DNA from: Pseudomonas jessenii
Lineage (GTDB): Bacteria > Pseudomonadota > Gammaproteobacteria > Pseudomonadales > Pseudomonadaceae
Assembly (NCBI RefSeq): GCF_002236115.1
Contig: NZ_NIWT01000005.1
Location: forward strand, 310,001 to 374,000
Length of the DNA: 64,000 nucleotides
Direction: 5' to 3'
The notes under the pieces were generated by a model. It worked only from the letters and a program-made list of their open reading frames with translations. It did no database searches and was not told where the DNA came from. This document shows, in pieces, positions 44,133 to 52,520 of the stretch. Position 1 is the first letter of the stretch. Every line of letters starts with the position of its first letter. A program made the translations under genes and the position numbers.

Positions 44133-44603
44133 TCAGCGCAACACCGGCAAACTGGTGGTCGACTTGATCTCCGACAACGCCACGATCGAATTGACCTCCT
44201 GAATCCCCGGCACCATCGACAGCTTCTCGAAGAAGAAGCGCTCGTACGCCTCGATGTCCGCCGTGACAATCCGCAGCAAGAAATCCACCGCCCCCATCAG
44301 CACGTAACACTCCAGCACCTCCGGAAAGCCGCGAATCGCCTCGGTGAATTCGGTGAAGTTCGAACGCCCGTGGGCATTGAGTTTCACCTCCGCGAAGATC
44401 TGCGTGTTCAGGCCGATTTTCTTGCGGTCGAGCAAGGTCACCTGGCCGCGAATGATGCCCTCCTCTTTCATCCGCTGAATCCGCCGCCAGCACGGCGATT
44501 GCGAGAGCCCCACCTGCTCGGCGATCTGTGCGCTGGAAAGCGAAGCGTCCTCTTGCAGCAAGGCGAGGATCTTGCGGTCGTAGCTGTCCAGTTCGCTGTG
44601 CAT
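44133..44603 (-). CDS. Lrp/AsnC-family transcriptional regulator
   Basis: A 156-residue regulator. The N-terminal winged helix-turn-helix (about 5-60) is LDSYDRKILALLQEDASLSS followed by VGLSQSPCWRRIQRMKEEG. The C-terminal RAM/ACT-like domain (about 70-150) senses amino acids in the family. It is divergent from a small ACT-like protein gene (126-base gap), which suggests it may control that gene. Its specific effector is unknown. Confidence 0.93.
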   Translation of the reverse strand: MHSELDSYDRKILALLQEDASLSSAQIAEQVGLSQSPCWRRIQRMKEEGIIRGQVTLLDRKKIGLNTQIFAEVKLNAHGRSNFTEFTEAIRGFPEVLECYVLMGAVDFLLRIVTADIEAYERFFFEKLSMVPGIQEVNSIVALSEIKSTTSLPVLR

Positions 44604-44729
44604 AAAAAAACCCTTAACTACGTAATAAGTGAATTGATTTATTCTTCATTTCTGCAATACAGCCAATCATAGAGAAGAAATACCCGGCACAGGATGTAAA
44701 CATTTCTCCAATGATTCTGGAGCCTGACC

Positions 44730-45068
44730 ATGCCGTATCTCGAAACCGTGAACACCCCACCTGCCCGCGCCGATGTCTGGAACGTCGGCAACGCCCATTG
44801 CCGGGTTCGCTATCAAATGACGGCCGAGGCTGAACCGGACCTGCTGTGTCGCGCCCTCAATCTGTTCGCCCTGCAATTGCTCACGCCGGAGCAGGTCAGC
44901 GCGCAGCGCCAGGACGACTGGCTGACCATCGAAGTTGTCATCGACGGTTTGAGCTGGCACCGCGCGCAAGTGATTGCGGAAAAACTTCGCAACCTGATCA
45001 GCGTCTGCTCGGTGGAGCTGCAAGAAGCTGATGCCCCATGGACCGAAGCGGTTCAAGCGGCGGGCTGA
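44730..45068 (+). CDS. Small ACT-like hypothetical protein
   Basis: A 112-residue protein I cannot name. From about residue 24 its pattern resembles an ACT fold of the acetolactate-synthase small-subunit type: a strand (CRVRYQM), a helix (PDLLCRALNLFALQLL), strands (WLTIEVVIDG), a helix (RAQVIAEKLRNLISV) and a last strand (CSVEL). No catalytic motif is present. It is divergent from an Lrp gene. An amino-acid-binding or regulatory role is an inference from fold shape only. Confidence 0.7.
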   Translation: MPYLETVNTPPARADVWNVGNAHCRVRYQMTAEAEPDLLCRALNLFALQLLTPEQVSAQRQDDWLTIEVVIDGLSWHRAQVIAEKLRNLISVCSVELQEADAPWTEAVQAAG

Positions 45069-45158
45069 AAAACTCCGAAACGGCTTTGTCGGGTAGTGGC
45101 CCAGCGGTCAGCCGAGCCACGGCTATCCTTTGCGCACTGTCGTTCAAAAGGAGCCCGC

Positions 45159-46943
45159 ATGTCCGTACAAATCGCCCTTCAGGACCGCTGGCTGGATCTC
45201 AATGATCTACTGCGCGAACTCGTCGCCCAGGGCTTTATCAGCCAGGATTCGGCCGAACACGCACTCAATGCCCGCCGCCGCAACGCCTCCCTTGGGCAGA
45301 TGCATCCGCTGGAGTTCATTGCCAGCCAACAGCTGGACGATCTCAGCCGCCCCGGCAAACCGCTGGACCTCGAGAGCCTGACCCTGTGGCTGTCCCGGCA
45401 GGCCGGCCAGCCTTACCTGCGCATCGACCCACTGAAAATCAATGTCGCGGCCGTGACCCCGCTGATGTCCTATGCCTTCGCCCAGCGCCACAAGATCCTC
45501 GCGGTAGCCATCGACCGCGAGGCGGTAACCGTGGCCAGCGCCCAGCCTTATGTCAGCGGCTGGGAGGCTGACCTGACCCACGTGCTCAAATTGCCGATCA
45601 AGCGTGTGGTGGCCAACCCCGTGGACATCCAGCGCTTGAGCGTCGAATTCTTCCGCCTGGCCAAATCGGTCACCGGGGCGAACAGCGCCGACCCGCAAGT
45701 CAGTACCCTCGGCAATTTCGAACAGCTGCTCAACCTCGGCGCCAGCGACCAGGAGCCGGACGCCAACGACGCCCACATCGTCAATATCGTCGACTGGCTG
45801 TTCCAGTACGCGTTCCAGCAACGCGCCAGCGACATCCATATCGAGCCCCGGCGCGAGCAAGGCACGGTGCGCTTTCGCATCGACGGCGTGCTGCACAACG
45901 TCTATCAATTCCCGCCCCAGGTCACCATGGCCATCGTCAGTCGCCTGAAAACCCTGGGGCGCATGAACGTCGCGGAGAAACGCAAACCCCAGGACGGCCG
46001 GGTGAAAACCAAGACTCCGGATGGCGGTGAAGTCGAATTGCGCTTGTCGACACTGCCCACGGCCTTCGGCGAAAAAATGGTCATGCGGATCTTCGATCCG
46101 GAAGTATTGCTCAAGGACTTCGACCAGCTTGGTTTCTCCGCCGACGACCTGCGCCGCTGGCAAGACATGACCCGCCAGCCCCACGGCATCATCCTCGTCA
46201 CCGGGCCGACGGGCTCGGGCAAGACCACCACCCTCTACACCACCCTGAAAAAACTGGCGACGCCGGAGGTCAACCTCTGCACCATCGAAGACCCGATTGA
46301 AATGGTCGAGCCGGCGTTCAACCAGATGCAGGTCCAGCACAACATCGACCTGACCTTCGCCGCTGGCGTGCGCGCGCTGATGCGGCAAGACCCGGACATC
46401 ATCATGATCGGCGAGATCCGCGACCTCGAAACCGCGGAGATGGCGATCCAGGCGGCGCTCACCGGGCACCTGGTGCTGTCGACCCTGCACACCAACGACG
46501 CGCCCAGCGCCATCAGCCGTCTTCTGGAGCTCGGTGTGCCGCATTACCTGATCAAGGCCACAGTGCTTGGCGTCATGGCCCAGCGACTGGTACGAACCCT
46601 GTGCCCGCACTGCAAGGCGCCGCTGACGCTGGGCGAAGACGACTGGCAAACCCTGACCCGTCCCTGGCAAGCACCGTTGCCGGCCAATGCCCAGCGTGCC
46701 ATCGGTTGCGTGGAATGCCGCGACACCGGTTATCGCGGTCGCGCCGGGGTCTACGAAATCATGCAACTGAGCGATGGCATCAAGGCGTTGATCAGTCCCG
46801 ACACCGATCTGCTGGCCGTGCGGCGCCAGGCATTCAAGGAGGGCATGCGCAGCCTGCGGTTGTCAGGAGCGCAAAAGGTCGCCGCCGGGCTGACGACTAT
46901 CGAGGAGATTCTGCGCGTGACTCCCCAGAGCGAGCAGAACTGA
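45159..46943 (+). CDS. GspE/PulE-family secretion ATPase
   Basis: A 594-residue hexameric-type ATPase of the T2SS/T4P family. The N-terminal MshEN/T2SSE-N region (about 15-170) starts LDLNDLLRELVAQGF. Walker A is GPTGSGKTTTLYTTL (about residue 350), the Asp and His boxes are in RQDPDIIMIGEIRDLE and LSTLHTNDAPSA, and the C4 zinc site is CPHCKAP plus CVECRDTGY. AAAAGGAG before ATG 45159 fixes the start. No other secretion or pilus genes are nearby, so its partner machine is encoded elsewhere. Confidence 0.91.
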   Translation: MSVQIALQDRWLDLNDLLRELVAQGFISQDSAEHALNARRRNASLGQMHPLEFIASQQLDDLSRPGKPLDLESLTLWLSRQAGQPYLRIDPLKINVAAVTPLMSYAFAQRHKILAVAIDREAVTVASAQPYVSGWEADLTHVLKLPIKRVVANPVDIQRLSVEFFRLAKSVTGANSADPQVSTLGNFEQLLNLGASDQEPDANDAHIVNIVDWLFQYAFQQRASDIHIEPRREQGTVRFRIDGVLHNVYQFPPQVTMAIVSRLKTLGRMNVAEKRKPQDGRVKTKTPDGGEVELRLSTLPTAFGEKMVMRIFDPEVLLKDFDQLGFSADDLRRWQDMTRQPHGIILVTGPTGSGKTTTLYTTLKKLATPEVNLCTIEDPIEMVEPAFNQMQVQHNIDLTFAAGVRALMRQDPDIIMIGEIRDLETAEMAIQAALTGHLVLSTLHTNDAPSAISRLLELGVPHYLIKATVLGVMAQRLVRTLCPHCKAPLTLGEDDWQTLTRPWQAPLPANAQRAIGCVECRDTGYRGRAGVYEIMQLSDGIKALISPDTDLLAVRRQAFKEGMRSLRLSGAQKVAAGLTTIEEILRVTPQSEQN

Positions 46944-47027
46944 GCCCGGCTGTACTGATCCGGCATCGGCACAGCTACACTCCAGCCATTGCAACTCCAC
47001 AGATCCACACATCAACAAGGAAACGTT

Positions 47028-47948
47028 ATGCAGATCGGTAGTGTGCTTTTGCTTTTTGTCGGCCTGGTGGTCGCCATTCTGTTCATGGGTTTCAAGGTCG
47101 TGCCCCAAGGCTTTGAATGGACCGTCGAGCGTTTCGGTCGCTACACCAACACGCTCAAGCCGGGGCTGAACGTCATCATTCCGGTCATGGACCGCATCGG
47201 CCGCAAGATGAATGTGATGGAAAGCGTGCTGGATATTCCGCCACAGGAAGTCATCACCGCCGACAACGCCACGGTGCAAATCGACGCCGTGTGTTTCTTC
47301 CAGGTGGTCAACACCGCCCAGGCGGCCTACGAGGTCAACAACCTCGAACACGCCATCCGCAACCTGCTGCAAACCAACATCCGCACCGTGCTCGGCTCGA
47401 TGGAGCTCGACGCCATGCTCAGCCAGCGTGACGGGATCAACGAAAAACTGCTGCGCACCGTCGACGAAGCGACCGCGCCTTGGGGCATCAAGATCACCCG
47501 GATCGAGATCAAGGACATCAGCCCGCCCGCCGACCTGATGGCGGCGATGTCGGGGCAGATGAAAGCCGAGCGAATCAAGCGTGCGCAGATCCTCGAGGCC
47601 GAGGGCCTGCGCGCCGCAGCGATCCTGACCGCCGAAGGCAAGAAGCAGGCGCAGATCCTCGAAGCCGAAGGCAGTCGCCAGGCCGCATTCCTGGAAGCCG
47701 AAGCCCGCGAGCGGCAAGCCGCGGCAGAAGCCCAGGCCACTAAAGTCGTGTCCGAAGCCATCGCCAGCGGCAACGTGCAGGCGGTGAACTACTTCGTGGC
47801 GCAGAAGTACATCGATGCGCTGGGCAAGTTGTCCTCGGCCAACAACAGCAAGGTGATCCTGATGCCGCTGGAAGCCAGTTCGATGATCGGCGCGGTGGGC
47901 GGCATTGGCGAAATCGTCAAGGCCACTTTCGATAACAAGAAAGCCTGA
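47028..47948 (+). CDS. SPFH/band 7 membrane protein, stomatin type
   Basis: A 306-residue membrane protein with one N-terminal membrane segment (about 2-22, SVLLLFVGLVVAILFMG), an SPFH domain (about 25-200; VVPQGFEWTVERFGR) and an Ala/Glu-rich coiled-coil tail (AEGKKQAQILEAEGSRQAAF). Similar to E. coli QmcA. Paired with NfeD 8 bases downstream, the usual arrangement; together they probably form membrane microdomain assemblies and influence membrane proteolysis. Confidence 0.92.
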   Translation: MQIGSVLLLFVGLVVAILFMGFKVVPQGFEWTVERFGRYTNTLKPGLNVIIPVMDRIGRKMNVMESVLDIPPQEVITADNATVQIDAVCFFQVVNTAQAAYEVNNLEHAIRNLLQTNIRTVLGSMELDAMLSQRDGINEKLLRTVDEATAPWGIKITRIEIKDISPPADLMAAMSGQMKAERIKRAQILEAEGLRAAAILTAEGKKQAQILEAEGSRQAAFLEAEARERQAAAEAQATKVVSEAIASGNVQAVNYFVAQKYIDALGKLSSANNSKVILMPLEASSMIGAVGGIGEIVKATFDNKKA

Positions 47949-47956
47949 GGCACGCC

Positions 47957-48406
47957 ATGTGGGCATTTTTGCAGCACCTTTCATTCTGGGACTGGTTGGC
48001 GCTGGGCACGGTGCTGTTGATTCTCGAAGTGTTCGGCGCCGGCGGTTATCTGCTGTGGATCGGTATGGCCGCGGCAACCGTGGGCGTCTTGACCTTCCTG
48101 ATGCCGGACCTGTCTTGGGAATGGCAGTTTCTGTTGTTCGGCCTGCTGTCGATCACCACCGCGTTGTACTGGTGGCGGCGTCAGCGCACGGCGATGCGTC
48201 CCAGTGATCAGCCGCACCTGAATCTGCGCGGCCAGGAACTCATCGGCAAAACCTTCGTGGTGCATGAAGCGATTGTCGACGGTCGCGGCAAGATCAAGGT
48301 GGCTGACGGCGTGTGGATGGCCCGCGGGCCGGACACCGCCACTGGCAGCCGCGTGCGGGTGGTCGGCCAGCAAGGCGCCATCCTGCTGGTCGAAGCGGCG
48401 GATTAA
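47957..48406 (+). CDS. NfeD-family membrane protein
   Basis: A 149-residue protein with three hydrophobic segments (about 10-80; VLLILEVFGAGGYLLWIGM) and a C-terminal OB-fold domain (GQELIGKTFVVHEAIVDG; GSRVRVVGQQGAILLVEAAD). It lacks the N-terminal serine-protease part of long NfeD forms. Coupled to the preceding SPFH gene with an 8-base gap. Confidence 0.91.
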   Translation: MWAFLQHLSFWDWLALGTVLLILEVFGAGGYLLWIGMAAATVGVLTFLMPDLSWEWQFLLFGLLSITTALYWWRRQRTAMRPSDQPHLNLRGQELIGKTFVVHEAIVDGRGKIKVADGVWMARGPDTATGSRVRVVGQQGAILLVEAAD

Positions 48407-48474
48407 GCGACCACGGAACTCGATTGGGGGTTGGCAATCCAACCGCGTAGTCAACCCAGTGGAGTCACCCTGTC

Positions 48475-48792
48475 ATGCGTTTCAAACTTGCTGTCGCTAC
48501 CGTCGCGCTGTTGTCCCTGCCTGTCGGTTCGGCGATGGCCGATACTTTTTGGCGTAACGTTCTTACGTCCGGTGCAACCACCGGTTCGAGCTATCTGACA
48601 TCCAAGGATAACAAGCTGGTCGTCGCGGCCCAGGACGATGCCAGCAGCTTCGTCGCCAGTGACGGCGGTATCCGCGGTCCGTACCTGGAAGCGGCCATGC
48701 AGAAGGTCCGCGCCGAAAACCCGGGCCTGCAAGCCACGGACATGGAACTGGCGAACGCGATCCTGGCGAAGAATGCCGTGGCTTCGGAATAA
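48475..48792 (+). CDS. DUF2388 small secreted protein
   Basis: A 105-residue protein with a signal peptide (MRFKLAVATVALLSLPVGSA, cleaved near AMADTF) and a DUF2388 domain: NVLTSGATTGSSYLTSKDN and AAQDDASSFVASDGGIRG. Function unknown; common in Pseudomonas. A strong terminator follows. Confidence 0.86.
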   Translation: MRFKLAVATVALLSLPVGSAMADTFWRNVLTSGATTGSSYLTSKDNKLVVAAQDDASSFVASDGGIRGPYLEAAMQKVRAENPGLQATDMELANAILAKNAVASE

Positions 48793-48803
48793 GCGTTGCG
48801 AAT

Positions 48804-48836
48804 AAAAAATGCCGCTCAATTGAGCGGCATTTTTTT
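48804..48836 (+). terminator. DUF2388 gene terminator
   Basis: An 11-bp perfect self-complementary stem (ATGCCGCTCAA/TTGAGCGGCAT) with an A-run before and seven T after, starting 11 bases after the stop. Confidence 0.94.
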
Positions 48837-48874
48837 GCCTGGCGAACGCAAATCTCATGTTCACCGAGCCCCCC

Positions 48875-48964
48875 TGTGGGAGCGAGCTTGCTCGCGATAG
48901 CGGTGGATCAGTAAAAACTTCATTGACTGTCACACCGCAATCGCGAGCAAGCTCGCTCCCACAG
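48875..48964. repeat. REPIN, GTGGG family (convergent gap)
   Basis: Inverted pair of GTGGGAGCGAGCTTGCTCGC repeats between the DUF2388 terminator and the gcvP stop. Confidence 0.92.
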
Positions 48965-48986
48965 GGGTTATGTACAACCTGGGAAG

Positions 48987-51860
48987 TCAGCGGTAATCAT
49001 CCACCGGCACACACGCACAAAACAGGTTCCGGTCCCCATACACATTGTCCACCCGGTTCACCACCGGCCAATATTTGTGAGCCTTGGTGTGCGCGTCCGG
49101 CGTGACCGCTTGCACGATGCTGTAGGGTCGTTCCCACACGCCGGTGATATCGGCCAACGTATGCGGCGCACCTTTCAACGGGTTTTCTTCAGCCGGCCAA
49201 TTACCGTTCTGCACCTCGTTGATTTCCGCGCGGATGCTCAGCATCGCCCCGATGAACCGGTCCAGCTCCGCCTTCGATTCACTTTCGGTCGGTTCGACCA
49301 TCAGCGTCCCCGGCACGGGAAACGACATGGTCGGGGCATGGAAGCCGTAATCCATCAGACGCTTGGCCACGTCCTCCTCGGTAATGCCGGTCAACGCCTT
49401 GAGCGGTCGCAGGTCGAGGATGCATTCGTGGGCCACCCGCTCGTTGCGCCCGGTATAGAGCACCGGGAAAGCACCGGACAAATGCCGCGCCAGGTAATTC
49501 GCGGCCAGGATCGCCACTTCGCTGGCGTCCGCCAGTTGCGGGCCCATCATGGCGATGTACATCCAGCTGATCGGCAAAATGCTTGCGCTGCCCCAGGGCG
49601 CTGCGCTGACAGCACCATTTTGCGGGTGCGGCCCTTCGATCGGCACCACCGGATGGTTGGCCACGAACGGCGCCAGATGTGCCCGAACACCAATCGGCCC
49701 CATGCCCGGCCCACCGCCACCATGGGGAATGCAGAAGGTCTTGTGCAGGTTCATGTGCGAGACATCGGCACCAATATCGGCCGGCCGCGCCAACCCCACC
49801 TGAGCGTTGAGGTTGGCGCCATCCATGTACACCTGCCCCCCGTGCTGGTGGATCACCTCACAGATTTCGCTGATGCCTTCCTCATACACCCCATGGGTCG
49901 AAGGGTAGGTCGCCATCAGGCAGGCGAGTTTTTCGGCGGCCTGCGCGGCTTTTTCCTTGAGGTCATCCAGGTCGACGTTGCCCGCCTCGTCGCACTCGAC
50001 GATCACCACGCGCATCCCGGCCATTTGCGCCGACGCGGGATTGGTGCCGTGAGCCGACGAAGGAATCAGGCAGATATCGCGGCCGCCCTGTTGCCGGCTC
50101 TCATGGTATTTGCGGATCGCCAGCAGCCCGGCGTATTCGCCCTGGGCACCGGAGTTGGGTTGCATGCAAATCGCGTCGAAACCGGTGATCGCGCACAACC
50201 AGCGCTCCAGTTCTTCGATCATCAGCCCATAACCGGCTGCCTGTTCCTTGGGCACGAACGGGTGCAGGTTAGCGAACTGCGGCCAGGTAATCGGGATCAT
50301 CTCGCTGGTGGCGTTGAGCTTCATGGTGCAGGAGCCCAACGGGATCATCGATTGATTGAGCGCCAGGTCCTTGTTTTCCAGCTGCTTGAGGTAGCGCAGC
50401 ATCTCGGTTTCGCTGTGATGGGCGCTGAACACGGGGTGACGCAGATAAGGTGAGGTTCGCGCCAGCCCCTGGGGAATTCCGCCAGGCAAGACTTCGGCAT
50501 CCAGGTCGTCGATGCTGAGCCCGTGATCGGCCCCCAGGAACACGTCGAACAGCTTCGCCACGGTGCCTTCGTCGCAGGTCTCGTCGAGACTCAAGCCCAA
50601 TTGGCCGCGCCCGAGAATGCGCAGGTTGATCTGCGCAGCCCGGGCACTTTCGATGATGGCGGTCTGGGTCCCGCCGACTTCCAGCGTCAGGGTGTCGAAG
50701 AAGTGCCGGTTCACCCGGATGATACCGTTGCGCTCAAGCCCGGCGGCAAGGATGCAGGTCAGCCGATGAACCCGCTGGGCAATCCGCTTGAGCCCTTCGG
50801 GGCCGTGGTAGACCGCATAGAAACTGGCGATATTGGCCAGCAGCACCTGGGCCGTGCAGATGTTGGAGTTGGCCTTCTCCCGGCGAATGTGTTGCTCGCG
50901 GGTTTGCAGGGCCATGCGCAGGGCGGTGTTGCCCCGCGCATCTTTCGAAACACCGATGATCCGCCCGGGAATCGCACGCTTGTATTCATCGCGGCTGGCA
51001 AAAAATGCCGCATGAGGCCCGCCGTAGCCCATGGGCACGCCAAATCGCTGGGACGAGCCGAACACCACATCGGCACCCAGTTCACCCGGCGGAGTCAACA
51101 ACAACAGGCTCAGCAAATCCGTGGCGACACAGGCCAGAGCCTGTTGCGCGTGCAGGTGATCAATCAGCGGTCGCAGGTCGTGGATTTCACCGTGGGTGTC
51201 AGGGTATTGCAGCAGCGCGCCGAACACCTGGTGCCGCTTCAAGTTATCCACAGTGTCGACGATCAGATCGAAGCCGAAACCTTCAGCGCGGGTCTGCACC
51301 ACGGAAATGGTTTGCGGGTGGCAGTTTTCGTCGACAAAGAACAGGTTGCTTTTGGACTTGGCGACCCGCTTGGCCAGGGCCATGGCCTCCGCCGCGGCGG
51401 TGGCTTCATCGAGTAGCGAGGCATTGGCCAGTTCCAGGCCGGTCAGGTCGATGGTCAGTTGCTGGAAGTTCAGCAGCGCTTCAAGTCGCCCTTGGGCGAT
51501 CTCTGGCTGATAGGGGGTGTATGCGGTGTACCAGCCGGGATTTTCCAGCACATTACGCAGAATGACCGCCGGTGTGAGGGTGCCGTGGTAGCCCATGCCG
51601 ATCAGGCTGGTCCAGACCTGGTTCTGCTCGGCATAACCGCGCAGCTTGGCCAGCGCGGCCTCTTCATCGAGTGCCGGGGGCAGGTCCAACGGCCGGTTGA
51701 GGCGGATGCCCGGCGGCACCGTCTGCTCGATCAAATCGACCCGACTGCCCAGGCCGAGGCTGTCGAGCATCGCCTGTTGCTCGGCGGCATCGGGCCCGAG
51801 GTGGCGGCGCAGAAAGGCATTGGGGTCGCGTAACTGGCTCAGGGACGGCAATTGGGACAT
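48987..51860 (-). CDS. gcvP: Glycine dehydrogenase (decarboxylating), P-protein
   Basis: PLP enzyme of the glycine cleavage system: decarboxylates glycine and passes the aminomethyl group to lipoyl-GcvH. The 957-residue protein has two homologous halves. The PLP lysine is in NLHKTFCIPHGGGGPGMG (about residue 705). The glycine-rich loop FGSSQRFGVPMGYGGPH marks the N-terminal half. Last gene of gcvT-gcvH-gcvP, separated from gcvH by a terminator and REPIN, so it may have separate expression. Confidence 0.97.
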   Translation of the reverse strand: MSQLPSLSQLRDPNAFLRRHLGPDAAEQQAMLDSLGLGSRVDLIEQTVPPGIRLNRPLDLPPALDEEAALAKLRGYAEQNQVWTSLIGMGYHGTLTPAVILRNVLENPGWYTAYTPYQPEIAQGRLEALLNFQQLTIDLTGLELANASLLDEATAAAEAMALAKRVAKSKSNLFFVDENCHPQTISVVQTRAEGFGFDLIVDTVDNLKRHQVFGALLQYPDTHGEIHDLRPLIDHLHAQQALACVATDLLSLLLLTPPGELGADVVFGSSQRFGVPMGYGGPHAAFFASRDEYKRAIPGRIIGVSKDARGNTALRMALQTREQHIRREKANSNICTAQVLLANIASFYAVYHGPEGLKRIAQRVHRLTCILAAGLERNGIIRVNRHFFDTLTLEVGGTQTAIIESARAAQINLRILGRGQLGLSLDETCDEGTVAKLFDVFLGADHGLSIDDLDAEVLPGGIPQGLARTSPYLRHPVFSAHHSETEMLRYLKQLENKDLALNQSMIPLGSCTMKLNATSEMIPITWPQFANLHPFVPKEQAAGYGLMIEELERWLCAITGFDAICMQPNSGAQGEYAGLLAIRKYHESRQQGGRDICLIPSSAHGTNPASAQMAGMRVVIVECDEAGNVDLDDLKEKAAQAAEKLACLMATYPSTHGVYEEGISEICEVIHQHGGQVYMDGANLNAQVGLARPADIGADVSHMNLHKTFCIPHGGGGPGMGPIGVRAHLAPFVANHPVVPIEGPHPQNGAVSAAPWGSASILPISWMYIAMMGPQLADASEVAILAANYLARHLSGAFPVLYTGRNERVAHECILDLRPLKALTGITEEDVAKRLMDYGFHAPTMSFPVPGTLMVEPTESESKAELDRFIGAMLSIRAEINEVQNGNWPAEENPLKGAPHTLADITGVWERPYSIVQAVTPDAHTKAHKYWPVVNRVDNVYGDRNLFCACVPVDDYR

Positions 51861-51927
51861 GACGGGCTCTCTCTTGACTGGCGCTCAGCGTCGATGCAAC
51901 ACGGTCAAACCAGCATAGCAGCCACTC

Positions 51928-52026
51928 TGTAGGAGCGAGCTTGCTCGCGATGACCCCGAGCGCGCCGCGGGGTCTCAAGTTGCAGCGTTATCGTTAACGA
52001 CCATCGCGAGCAAGCTCGCTCCTACA
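51928..52026. repeat. REPIN, TAGG family (tandem gap)
   Basis: Inverted pair of TGTAGGAGCGAGCTTGCTCG repeats between gcvP and gcvH. The spacer block GCGTTATCGTTAACGACCAT matches the copies at 1296 and 39686. Confidence 0.92.
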
Positions 52027-52044
52027 AGGGAAATTCGCCAGACA

Positions 52045-52072
52045 ACAAAAAGCCCCGACGAGTCGGGGCTTT
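52045..52072 (-). terminator. gcvH terminator
   Basis: A stem of about 11 bp (AAAGCCCCGAC/GTCGGGGCTTT) with a very short loop. On the minus strand it is followed by TTTTTGTTG. It starts 16 bases after the gcvH stop and would limit read-through into gcvP. Confidence 0.9.
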
Positions 52073-52088
52073 GGATGACGCTGAAGGC

Positions 52089-52472
52089 TTACTCGCCGAT
52101 GGCGGCCTTGTAGCCGGCGGCATCCAGCAGTTTTTCCAGGTCTGCAGCGTTGCTTGGCTTAATCTTGAAGATCCACGCGCCGTACGGGTCACTGTTGAGC
52201 AGTTCCGGCGAAGCGCTCAAGTCTTCGTTGACCGCGATCACTTCACCGGCAATCGGGGAGTAGATGTCGGAAGCGGCTTTAACCGATTCAACGACACCCG
52301 ACTGATCACCGGCAGCAAACACGTTGCCGACCTCAGTCAGCTCGACAAACACCACGTCACCCAGCGCTTCCTGCGCGTGATCGCTGATGCCCACGGTGAC
52401 GGTGCCATCGGCTTCCAGACGTGCCCATTCGTGACTTTCGGCAAAACGCAGGTCGGCAGGGATATCGCTCAT
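52089..52472 (-). CDS. gcvH: Glycine cleavage system H protein
   Basis: A 127-residue lipoyl carrier. The lipoylated lysine is in VVESVKAASDIYSP (about residue 65). Start MSDIPADLRF was chosen; the in-frame extension to 52505 is not family sequence. It follows gcvT by 48 bases and shuttles the aminomethyl group between GcvP and GcvT. Confidence 0.97.
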   Translation of the reverse strand: MSDIPADLRFAESHEWARLEADGTVTVGISDHAQEALGDVVFVELTEVGNVFAAGDQSGVVESVKAASDIYSPIAGEVIAVNEDLSASPELLNSDPYGAWIFKIKPSNAADLEKLLDAAGYKAAIGE

Positions 52473-52520
52473 GTTCTGTGTCCTCAGGAAATGGTCGGCG
52501 GTCATGTCCGCCAGAAAAGA

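Noticed and set aside
45207..46766. A 519-codon frame antisense to the GspE-type ATPase
   Set aside because: The sense strand has all ATPase motifs; long antisense frames are common in GC-rich DNA.
48867..48970. CRISPR-like repeats from the regularly recurring palindromes
   Set aside because: The repeats are dispersed inverted pairs in gene gaps, not direct repeats with uniform spacers, and no cas genes are present.
49077..50453. A 458-codon frame antisense to gcvP
   Set aside because: Sense-strand gcvP is unmistakable; the antisense product is rich in Arg and His without domain pattern.
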